From Gallispira sp964526435 (lineage in GTDB: Bacteria > Bacillota > Clostridia > Lachnospirales > CAG-274), in assembly GCA_964526435.1 (NCBI GenBank), contig CAZGIC010000029.1:1-20811 (forward strand): a DNA stretch of 20,811 nt, in the 5' to 3' direction. The notes under the pieces were generated by a model. The model was not told the DNA's origin and did not search any database. It was given only the letters and a program-made list of their open reading frames with translations. Position 1 is the first letter of the stretch, and every line of letters begins with the position of its first letter. The translations under genes and the position numbers were made by a program. Positions 6,689 to 13,492 of the stretch are shown one piece after another.

Positions 6689-7243
6689 CTATCTGATTAA
6701 ATCAATGAATTCAGCAAATAACCTTAATACAGCACTGCCCTTTAAAACACCCTTGCACAAAGAAACTGCCACACATAAAAAACCAAGCACAAACACAGCA
6801 ATGCACATTACTCCGTTTACGACAGACATTCCGCCTGCATATATAAGAGCAATAATACTGCCTGCCGCAATACTCATAAACAATATTCCAAAACCCATAA
6901 ACTTGCTTTCAACAGAAGCATTGCATACTTTTACAGTATCCTCAGCCGCTCTGCTGCCTGAAAGCCAGCCTGTCACAAATGAATTGATCCAGCCAAAAAA
7001 TTTGTCAAAAAGTCCGGCTATTGCCATTATAATTCTGTATACAAAACTGTATCTGTAATAAGGCTTTTTATTTGCATATGCTGACAAAATTCTGTATGTA
7101 ACACTCTTCTTAAAACATACAGCAATACCTGCCATATTTTTTTTAAGTCTGCTGTTGTTATAAGCTGCAATAAAGGCATTTACTATTTTTATGAGAGCTG
7201 ATATTACAAAACTTTCCTTAAAAATCAAAGCCAAGCTCTTCAT
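6689..7243 (-). CDS. unknown two-TM membrane protein in wall locus
   Basis: This 184-aa protein is not recognised. The first ~110 residues are basic and aromatic with amphipathic stretches (for example KKPYYRYSFVYRIIMAIAGL), while two strong hydrophobic helices lie at about 116-138 and 141-163 with a short turn between, followed by a 20-residue tail. It has no catalytic motif and no signal peptide. It starts at ATG 7243 behind AAGGAGATG, 12 nt after the DUF4330 gene, and ends 11 nt before the polymerase start, so it is locked between two membrane components of the same pathway. A role as an accessory subunit of polymerisation or export is an inference from position only. Confidence 0.75.
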   Translation of the reverse strand: MKSLALIFKESFVISALIKIVNAFIAAYNNSRLKKNMAGIAVCFKKSVTYRILSAYANKKPYYRYSFVYRIIMAIAGLFDKFFGWINSFVTGWLSGSRAAEDTVKVCNASVESKFMGFGILFMSIAAGSIIALIYAGGMSVVNGVMCIAVFVLGFLCVAVSLCKGVLKGSAVLRLFAEFIDLIR

Positions 7244-7255
7244 TAAGCCATCTCC

Positions 7256-7762
7256 TTACTCATCCCTAAACTCAACGCCTCTTATTTTAGCATTTGCTTC
7301 TACAGTCTGAGTTTTTATAATATAACTGTAGCCTACTCTTGCTTCCTGTCCTCCGACTTTAATTGTTACATTTGAAGGATCTATTTTTTCTCTGATAACA
7401 ACAGTTATATCTTTCCATAAAGGATGCTCACTGTAAACAGCTTCACCTTCACTGTTTACACCTACATATGCAGCAGGTTCAACCTTTATATCAACAATTT
7501 CAGCATCAGTATATTTACCGCTGTTTACTATATGGTCACCTACTTTAAGTGCTTCCGCAACCTCAGGCACCTGCAAACTTGAATAAGCGGTTATATAGCA
7601 GTACTGATCAGGAGTTGCAGGATTCAACCCGTTTGCATTAAGCTTAGATGATGTAAATCTGACAACAACCGTCGCTACAATTGCAACAATAACAACAACT
7701 ACAACCAAATCAACAATGTTTAATTTTCCGAATAATTTACCCTTTTCATCAATGAGTTTCAT
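7256..7762 (-). CDS. DUF4330 single-pass membrane protein
   Basis: This 168-aa protein matches DUF4330: an N-terminal MKLIDEKGKLFGKLNIVDL signature, one TM helix at residues 17-35 rich in Val/Ile, and an extracytoplasmic domain of about 130 residues that is mostly beta-strand and carries no cysteine pair or catalytic motif. The family has no established function. Topology predicts a short cytoplasmic N-terminus and a C-terminal domain outside. Its ATG overlaps the stop of the upstream GT4 gene by four bases (ATGA at 7759-7762), with AAAGGAG 8 nt upstream, so production is coupled to that glycosyltransferase. The context implies a structural or adaptor role in assembling or exporting the polymer, which is inference. 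Confidence 0.85.
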   Translation of the reverse strand: MKLIDEKGKLFGKLNIVDLVVVVVIVAIVATVVVRFTSSKLNANGLNPATPDQYCYITAYSSLQVPEVAEALKVGDHIVNSGKYTDAEIVDIKVEPAAYVGVNSEGEAVYSEHPLWKDITVVIREKIDPSNVTIKVGGQEARVGYSYIIKTQTVEANAKIRGVEFRDE

Positions 7763-8898
7763 TTTTTGCTCTCCTTTAAAATTTTATTATATATATTAAT
7801 ATGGGTATTAGCCATAGACTCAACAGAAAAATTTTCAAGAGCCCTGTTATAAAATTCACTCCCCATTTGTATTCTCAGCTCATCGTCATTGCAAAGTTTT
7901 TCAAGTCTGTCTGCAAAAGCATTATAATCACCTGAAGGCACAAGATAACCGCTTTTACCATCTTCAATCATTTCCGGAATTCCGCCTACAGCTGTAGCAA
8001 CTGTAGCCTTCTTCATTCTTGCCCCTTCAAGAAGAGCATAGGGAAAGCTTTCCGAATATGAACTTAGTGTGTTTACATCAATATGCTTATAAAAACTGTT
8101 CATAACAACAGAATTCATAATCTGACCTATCATATGCACCCTGTCCCCAAGTTTATTTTCATTGATGTATGTTTCACAGTCATCCCACATTTCTCCATCG
8201 CCGAATATTATAAATTCAATATTATCGCACCTCTTTGCCAGTACATTTGCAGCCTTAAGAAATACATCAACCCCTTTTACCGCAAAAAGCCTTGCTGCAA
8301 TTCCAACATATTTTTTATCAGGATCATATTTCATATGTATCCTGTCAAAAAACCTTTCCTTATCCAAAATCTCAAGTTCAGGCTTAAAGTCAATGCCATT
8401 GTATATAACTTCGATTCTGTCCTTTTTAAAACCTCTTTTTATAAGCATATTCTTAAAGGCTTGTGTTACACAGAGAACATGATCAAATCTTCTCAATGCA
8501 TATGAGTTTATAGGCGTATAAACCATCTGTTTTCTTGCATTATCCTTAAAATCCAGCTTATAATCACTATGAAGAGTAGTTATCATAGGTGCCTTGACAC
8601 TGTGCATTATAAACAGTGATATATAATTTGCTCTTGCTCCGTGGCAATGAACAATATCACAGCCACTGTTATTAATATAATCACATATCTTCTTATTTAC
8701 AGACAAATCATATCTTTTTGTCTGAGGTATAATTGTAACAGGAATGCCAAGTTCCCTCGCTTCCTCTGTAAATATACCCTCCATAATGCAAAGAAGTTCT
8801 ACATCAATATTCAGTTTTTTCAGATTATCAAGAAGGGTAAGCACATGAGTTTTCGCTCCCCCTGTATCCCCTCCGCTTATGAAGTGTAAAATTTTCAT
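7759..8898 (-). CDS. GT4-family glycosyltransferase
   Basis: This 379-aa protein is a retaining GT-B glycosyltransferase of family GT4. The N-terminal domain has the acceptor-side glycine motif GGDTGGAKTH (residues 9-18) and HCHGARAN at 84-91. The C-terminal domain has VGIAARLFAVKG, FGDGEMWDD and the E-x7-E pair (E283 and E291) in SESFPYALLEGARM that holds the nucleotide sugar. It probably adds one sugar to the lipid-linked repeat on the cytoplasmic membrane face. It lies 10 nt after the other GT4 gene and overlaps the DUF4330 gene by four bases. Donor and acceptor cannot be assigned from sequence. Confidence 0.88.
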   Translation of the reverse strand: MKILHFISGGDTGGAKTHVLTLLDNLKKLNIDVELLCIMEGIFTEEARELGIPVTIIPQTKRYDLSVNKKICDYINNSGCDIVHCHGARANYISLFIMHSVKAPMITTLHSDYKLDFKDNARKQMVYTPINSYALRRFDHVLCVTQAFKNMLIKRGFKKDRIEVIYNGIDFKPELEILDKERFFDRIHMKYDPDKKYVGIAARLFAVKGVDVFLKAANVLAKRCDNIEFIIFGDGEMWDDCETYINENKLGDRVHMIGQIMNSVVMNSFYKHIDVNTLSSYSESFPYALLEGARMKKATVATAVGGIPEMIEDGKSGYLVPSGDYNAFADRLEKLCNDDELRIQMGSEFYNRALENFSVESMANTHINIYNKILKESKK

Positions 8899-8908
8899 AA
8901 TATCACCA

Positions 8909-10159
8909 TTAATTCATACTGTCAAAAACACGGGCAAGCTCTTCTGTAAGCTTCTTTCTTTCAAAACCCTCTATAACATTTCTGTCAGGCTCAAAATCAA
9001 GCTTTCCCTGACACCACTTGTCATAATACTCCTTAATATTTGCCTTTATTTCTTCCACATTATCTGTATTGGCCACAATACCTATTTTGCTTTCATTTAC
9101 AAGATCTGCAGCACAGCCATCAGGCAGAATTGCAAGAACAGGTCGGTTCGTATTCATATACTCAAAAACTTTGCCTGTATAAAAAGCATTTGCACCTCTT
9201 CCGCTGCCCTCAATAAGCACAAGAACATCTGCACCCATCTGATGCTCAATACACACATTGTGAGGAACATACCCTACAATTTCAAAGCTTTCTGTAAGTC
9301 CGAAGCTGTCTATCTGTGCCTGCAGCTTATCTCTGTGATAATTTCCAATAAGCTTTATTTTAATTTTGCTTCCTTCTATTTTACCCTCTTCTTTAAGCTC
9401 CTTTAAAGCTTCAAAAAATGTATCCGGTTTTCTTCTTCCGTAAAGGGCACCTGTATACACCATTGTAAGCCTTTCATTATCAGGCTTTATACTGCTGTCA
9501 AAGCCTGCAAAATCCTCTGCATCATACCCGTTTGGTATAAACACAAAATTATCACCTGATATATTGTTATTTCTAATAAAGTTATCTCTCATTACAGGAG
9601 TATTTGTAATAAGCATATCAGCATTTATCACAACACTATGCTCCATATTCTTTTCAATTCGTGTTCTTATTGGGTTGTAGGGATTATCTAAAGTATAGGG
9701 ATTGTTTGTCCACTCATCTCTGAAGTCCGCAGCCCATTTTATTCCCGGTATTTTCTTTTTAATATATAAGCCAAGAAGATGATCGCTATAAGGTGCCGAA
9801 GTAGTGTATATAATGTCAATACCTTCGTTTTTTATAACCTCAATAACTTTTTTTCTCGATGCCTTATACCAAAAATAAGCCGTATCAGGAATTATAAACT
9901 TTCCCAGAACCTTTCCAGGTATTCTCATAATTCCCTGCAACTCAGGCAGTTCATAAGCCTTTGTCCTGTAAATTTTAACTCCCTCAGGCACATCCTTTAA
10001 AAGAGTTTCGTCTTTAAGGGGCATATTTCCTACCTCTCTTGTAAAGACAACAGGTTCATAACCAAAAGCTCTTAAATGTTTTACAAATTTGACACTTCTC
10101 TGTACACCGGAACCACCCATAGGCGGAAACTGATTTGCTATTATCAATACCTTTTTCAT
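8909..10159 (-). CDS. GT4-like glycosyltransferase
   Basis: This 416-aa protein is a second GT-B glycosyltransferase. The N-terminus has KVLIIANQFPPMGGSGVQRS, typical of GT4 enzymes of extracellular polysaccharide loci, and the C-terminal half has MVYTGALYGRRKPD and a donor-site segment AFYTGKVFEYMNTNRPVLAI. I chose the ATG at 10159 because AGGT lies about 8 nt upstream and the family motif begins right after it. A TTG at 10180 would add seven residues outside the family pattern. It is expected to extend the lipid-linked repeat in the cytoplasm. Unlike its neighbours it is preceded by 203 nt of structured DNA (10160-10362), so it may have its own promoter or leader. The donor sugar is unknown. 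Confidence 0.85.
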   Translation of the reverse strand: MKKVLIIANQFPPMGGSGVQRSVKFVKHLRAFGYEPVVFTREVGNMPLKDETLLKDVPEGVKIYRTKAYELPELQGIMRIPGKVLGKFIIPDTAYFWYKASRKKVIEVIKNEGIDIIYTTSAPYSDHLLGLYIKKKIPGIKWAADFRDEWTNNPYTLDNPYNPIRTRIEKNMEHSVVINADMLITNTPVMRDNFIRNNNISGDNFVFIPNGYDAEDFAGFDSSIKPDNERLTMVYTGALYGRRKPDTFFEALKELKEEGKIEGSKIKIKLIGNYHRDKLQAQIDSFGLTESFEIVGYVPHNVCIEHQMGADVLVLIEGSGRGANAFYTGKVFEYMNTNRPVLAILPDGCAADLVNESKIGIVANTDNVEEIKANIKEYYDKWCQGKLDFEPDRNVIEGFERKKLTEELARVFDSMN

Positions 10160-10188
10160 TTCAAATACCTGCCAGTACAATATTCAAT

Positions 10189-10225
10189 TATAATTCCAAA
10201 AGCCCTAAAGGCTTTTGGAATTATA
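10189..10225. repeat. perfect 16-bp palindrome
   Basis: TATAATTCCAAAAGCC (10189-10204) and its exact complement (10210-10225) flank the loop CTAAA. Neither side is followed by a proper T run, so this is not a convincing terminator. It sits 30 nt upstream of the GT4 start at 10159 and could be a leader hairpin, an mRNA-processing barrier or a protein site. Confidence 0.6.
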
Positions 10226-10240
10226 AACAAAAGCTAACTA

Positions 10241-10330
10241 AAAGAAATGTTTGCATACCCAAAAGATCTGTCAGACCTCAACAGCAGGACTTGCAGTCAT
10301 AGCCTGAAAGTCCTGAGCAAGCATTTCTTT
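10241..10330. other. structured intergenic segment, possible leader RNA
   Basis: Outer arms at 10241-10254 and 10317-10330 pair over 14 positions with one mismatch (a G-U wobble in plus-strand RNA). They enclose a perfect 8-bp hairpin, CAGGACTT at 10285-10292 with AAGTCCTG at 10308-10315. It lies in the 203-nt gap between the wecC stop and the GT4 start. It could be a structured leader or 3' end in the operon, or a decayed mobile repeat. I do not recognise it as a known riboswitch. A 27-codon open frame on the minus strand (10354-10271) overlaps it. Confidence 0.4.
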
Positions 10331-10362
10331 CAGGGATTTGGATTTTATCCCCATCTTAAAAT

Positions 10363-11631
10363 TTAATTTTCTTCCTTGCCTTCACCTAAGAGCACATACT
10401 CAATGCCTGCCCCTGTTACCTCATCCCTGTTCCAGAAGTTTCTTGTATCAAGCACAACCTTATTTTTCATATTTTCAGCCATCTTAACAAAGTCAACATT
10501 CTTGAACTGGTCATGATTTACACCAAGCACAACAATATCGCTGTCCTTACATGATTCATACATTTCAAAGTTATTTTCAACTTTTTCAGCTGCATGAGGA
10601 TCACAAACCTTTACATCTGCACCCTTAGCCTTTAACATATCCATAAGATGCATAACAGGAGATTCTCTTATATCATCAATATTAGGCTTGTATGTAACAC
10701 CGAACAGTGTAACAGTCTTTCCCTCTAAACCGCCTAATATCTTATCGATCTTATTCATAACAAACTCCGGCATAGAGTCATTATTAAGTCTTGCCTGATG
10801 TATAAGCTTAGCATTCTCGCTCTTTTCAACAAGGAACCACGGGTCAAGGGCAATACAATGTCCCCCCACACCTGGACCAGGCTGTAAAATATTAACTCTC
10901 GGATGCTGATTAGCCATTCTTATAACATCCCAGCAGTTTACGCCAAGCTCTTCACTCATTTTAGCAAGCTCATTTGCAAGGGCAATATTTACATCTCTGA
11001 ATGTATTTTCCATAAGCTTGCACATTTCTGCTGTGGTTGAAGTTGTAATAAATATTTCCCCTTCAACAAAGCTTTCATAAATCTTTTTAACCTCAATGCT
11101 TGACTTTTCATTTATACCGCCCACAATACGGCTGTTTGTTCTGAGCTCTTCGAGAACCCTTCCCGGAAGTATTCTTTCAGGAGAATGAGCAACAAGAAGT
11201 TCCTCGCCAAGCTCAAGACCTGTTTCCTTAAGAATAGGAAGCATAAGGTCAAGAACCGTTCTCGGAGGTGAAGTAGATTCAAGTACAACAATTGCACCTT
11301 TTCTTACACATGGCACAATAGTTCTTGTAGCTGACTCAACATAGCTCATATCAGCAGTCTTGTCCTCATTAATAGGAGTAGGCACTGCTATAATATACAC
11401 ATCGCACCCAACAGGACACTCAGTTGTACCCTTAAGATTGCCTTCTGCAACCACCTGTTTTACAAGATCCCCAAGTCCCGGTTCTTCAATTATAATTTCC
11501 CCTTTGTTAAGTGCATCAACAGCTTTACTGTTAAGGTCATAGCCTATAACCTTGTGACCCTTAGATGCAAACATAGCGGCAGTAGGCAGTCCAACATAGC
11601 CTATGCCAATTACACAAATGCTTTTTTTCAT
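10363..11631 (-). CDS. wecC: UDP-N-acetyl-D-mannosamine dehydrogenase
   Basis: This 422-aa cytoplasmic enzyme oxidises UDP-ManNAc to UDP-ManNAcA with two NAD+. It has the three-domain UDP-sugar dehydrogenase layout: a Rossmann motif GIGYVGLPTA (9-18), AVPTPINED (82-90), the central KLMENTFRD (205-213) and the catalytic-cysteine segment PGPGVGGHCIALDPWF with Cys259, then a C-terminal NAD-like domain beginning near VTLFGVTYKPNIDD. The HPRVNILQPGPGVGGHC block matches the WecC subfamily rather than UDP-glucose dehydrogenases. The ATG at 11631 has AAGGAAG upstream. It supplies the acidic amino sugar for the wall polymer. The UDP-GlcNAc 2-epimerase that should feed it is not in the window. Confidence 0.92.
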   Translation of the reverse strand: MKKSICVIGIGYVGLPTAAMFASKGHKVIGYDLNSKAVDALNKGEIIIEEPGLGDLVKQVVAEGNLKGTTECPVGCDVYIIAVPTPINEDKTADMSYVESATRTIVPCVRKGAIVVLESTSPPRTVLDLMLPILKETGLELGEELLVAHSPERILPGRVLEELRTNSRIVGGINEKSSIEVKKIYESFVEGEIFITTSTTAEMCKLMENTFRDVNIALANELAKMSEELGVNCWDVIRMANQHPRVNILQPGPGVGGHCIALDPWFLVEKSENAKLIHQARLNNDSMPEFVMNKIDKILGGLEGKTVTLFGVTYKPNIDDIRESPVMHLMDMLKAKGADVKVCDPHAAEKVENNFEMYESCKDSDIVVLGVNHDQFKNVDFVKMAENMKNKVVLDTRNFWNRDEVTGAGIEYVLLGEGKEEN

Positions 11632-11793
11632 TGGTTATATCTTCCTTTCTTGCCCCTTTAGAGCAAAATATTATGATTTGCAGGTAAAAACATTTATTCC
11701 GTCACTGCCTCAGACTTCTTCCCATACTACACTTCCGAAATCCTGACCTTATCATATAAGCAGCATAAATTGCCTTTTGCCCGCAGCCTCATA

Positions 11794-13329
11794 TTATTTA
11801 TTAAAAAATTTATTTTTAATTATGGCAAGCTCATCTTTAACCTCACCTGTTATAATAAGCATTGCTCCATATACTATAATACCACAAATTATAAATATTG
11901 CCAAACATATTTTGCTGTCAGGCAAAATTGTTTTAAGAATTTCTATTACAGCCACCATTACAATGGCTGAACCAAGTATTTTTATAAACCTTTTAGGCTC
12001 TATTTTCCACTTAAGATAATTTCTCGTGCCATATCTTGCCAGTATAAAATACACAAAAAAACCTATAAATGTTGTAACGGCAGCTATAAAATAACTTCCC
12101 GTAAACTTTACAAGTATAAGATTCAGCCCTACATTTACAGCACCGCCTATAAGACTTCTCTTAAATATAGCATTTGTATTTGAATTAAGTTCCCAGTATT
12201 TTATTGAATACTCTGTCAACCCTAAGAACATCATACCAAGAGCCACCCAGAACATTACAATATGTCCTTCAACATACCGGCTTTCAAAAAGAGCATTGGC
12301 AGCAGAATGACTTACAGCAAAAACACCGGCAACAGCAGGAATTGCCACAAGCATATACATTCTGACAGCTTCGTTTAAAAGCCTTTGAACATCTTCCTTT
12401 TTACCCTCTGACCATGCTCTTAATATGGTAGGATAACACCCTCTCATAACCGACGCATTTAAAAGCGTAAAGGCAGTTGCTATAAGGGAATAATTTGTCT
12501 GATAAATACCGGCAGCTCCGGCACTTAAAACTATTGTAATAATATATATATCAGACTTATTAAGGACAGATGTTGCAAGCTGATTTCCCATTAAAGGCAT
12601 ACCGTAAGCTTTAAGTTCCTTTAAAATATCTTTATTTTCACTGCCCTTTAAATACTTAAATATTTTAAGTCTTTTCATACCTATAAGAGAAACTACAGCA
12701 TCGGTAATAAAATAGCTTAAAAATATCCACTCAATTTTACTTGACCACAACTTACAGAATATGACCATAAATACAAGGCGTCCAAGAACTGTGATCATAG
12801 ACAAGAGAAGATTAAGCTTTGCTTCTCTTACAGCAGCAAGCATTGCTATCATAAGCTGTGCCGTATTATATGTTACAAACCACAGCACACCACATATAAA
12901 CAACCTGTAAGTATATACACTTAAAAATCCCTTTGCCTTTTCTGAATCGGCCATTCCAAAAACTTCAAAAATTCCTTCAAATCCGCCAAAACCAACTTGT
13001 ATAATAATTAAAAGAGCAACACATATTGCTATGACCAATCCATTCACTTTAAGCCATGCATAAAATACAGTTGAGTAAAACTCCTCATGCCTGCCTTCTA
13101 TATCATATTTGTTGATATATCTGAGCACAGACTGCACAAGCCACTGTATAGCAACCATAGCCACCGTTGTAATAGCTATATTCACAGTTGAATAATAGCC
13201 CATTTGAGCTGTTGCAAAAAGATATGTCATTACAGACATTGTCACAATTCCCACAATGCCCTCAATACCCTTTGCCATCATATATATAATTGTATCCTTC
13301 GCCATTACACCTTTTGAAACATTAGCCAT
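11794..13329 (-). CDS. Wzx/MATE-like oligosaccharide flippase
   Basis: This 511-aa membrane protein has about 12-14 hydrophobic helices and resembles polysaccharide-export flippases of the MATE/MOP superfamily (Wzx, RfbX type). Features include an N-terminal AKDTIIYMMAKGIEGIVGIV helix and a mid-protein segment YGMPLMGNQLATSVLNKSDIYIIT that is typical of these proteins near their seventh helix. It probably flips undecaprenyl-linked repeats from the cytoplasmic to the outer membrane face, feeding the Wzy-type polymerase further down the operon. The ATG at 13329 follows AGAGGATAAC. It lies 163 nt after the secreted glycosidase gene, with two hairpins between, and 162 nt before wecC. The lipid substrate is inferred from context. 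Confidence 0.85.
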   Translation of the reverse strand: MANVSKGVMAKDTIIYMMAKGIEGIVGIVTMSVMTYLFATAQMGYYSTVNIAITTVAMVAIQWLVQSVLRYINKYDIEGRHEEFYSTVFYAWLKVNGLVIAICVALLIIIQVGFGGFEGIFEVFGMADSEKAKGFLSVYTYRLFICGVLWFVTYNTAQLMIAMLAAVREAKLNLLLSMITVLGRLVFMVIFCKLWSSKIEWIFLSYFITDAVVSLIGMKRLKIFKYLKGSENKDILKELKAYGMPLMGNQLATSVLNKSDIYIITIVLSAGAAGIYQTNYSLIATAFTLLNASVMRGCYPTILRAWSEGKKEDVQRLLNEAVRMYMLVAIPAVAGVFAVSHSAANALFESRYVEGHIVMFWVALGMMFLGLTEYSIKYWELNSNTNAIFKRSLIGGAVNVGLNLILVKFTGSYFIAAVTTFIGFFVYFILARYGTRNYLKWKIEPKRFIKILGSAIVMVAVIEILKTILPDSKICLAIFIICGIIVYGAMLIITGEVKDELAIIKNKFFNK

Positions 13330-13401
13330 AGTTATCCTCTTATTCCCGTCTTTTAATGTTCATTTATTTTATATATCTTTCAAAATTCAGCAAATAAGTA
13401 T

Positions 13402-13435
13402 TTTCGGCAAAAAGCCGAAAGACCGTCTTGCGGTC
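13402..13435 (-). terminator. tandem hairpins, possible attenuator or partial terminator
   Basis: Two adjacent stem-loops lie between the glycosidase and flippase genes: TTTCGGC/GCCGAAA at 13402-13420 (7 bp) and GACCG/CGGTC at 13421-13435 (5 bp). In minus-strand order the second is followed by AATACTTATT, not a clean T run. They may lower expression of the downstream genes relative to the first gene or stabilise an mRNA end. Confidence 0.4.
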
Positions 13436-13492
13436 ATTCGTCCATTCTGCCTGTTCAAGCTGATTTTGAAATATTTATTGTCCGCCCTTTCA

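Noticed and set aside
8879..9406. 175-codon plus-strand open frame opposite the second GT4 gene
   Set aside because: The opposite strand encodes recognisable glycosyltransferase motifs throughout; this frame has no start signals or protein-like features.
10160..10180. Seven-residue N-terminal extension of the GT4 gene starting at a TTG (10180)
   Set aside because: The ATG at 10159 has an AGGT site at good spacing and the family motif starts right there; the TTG has no ribosome binding site.
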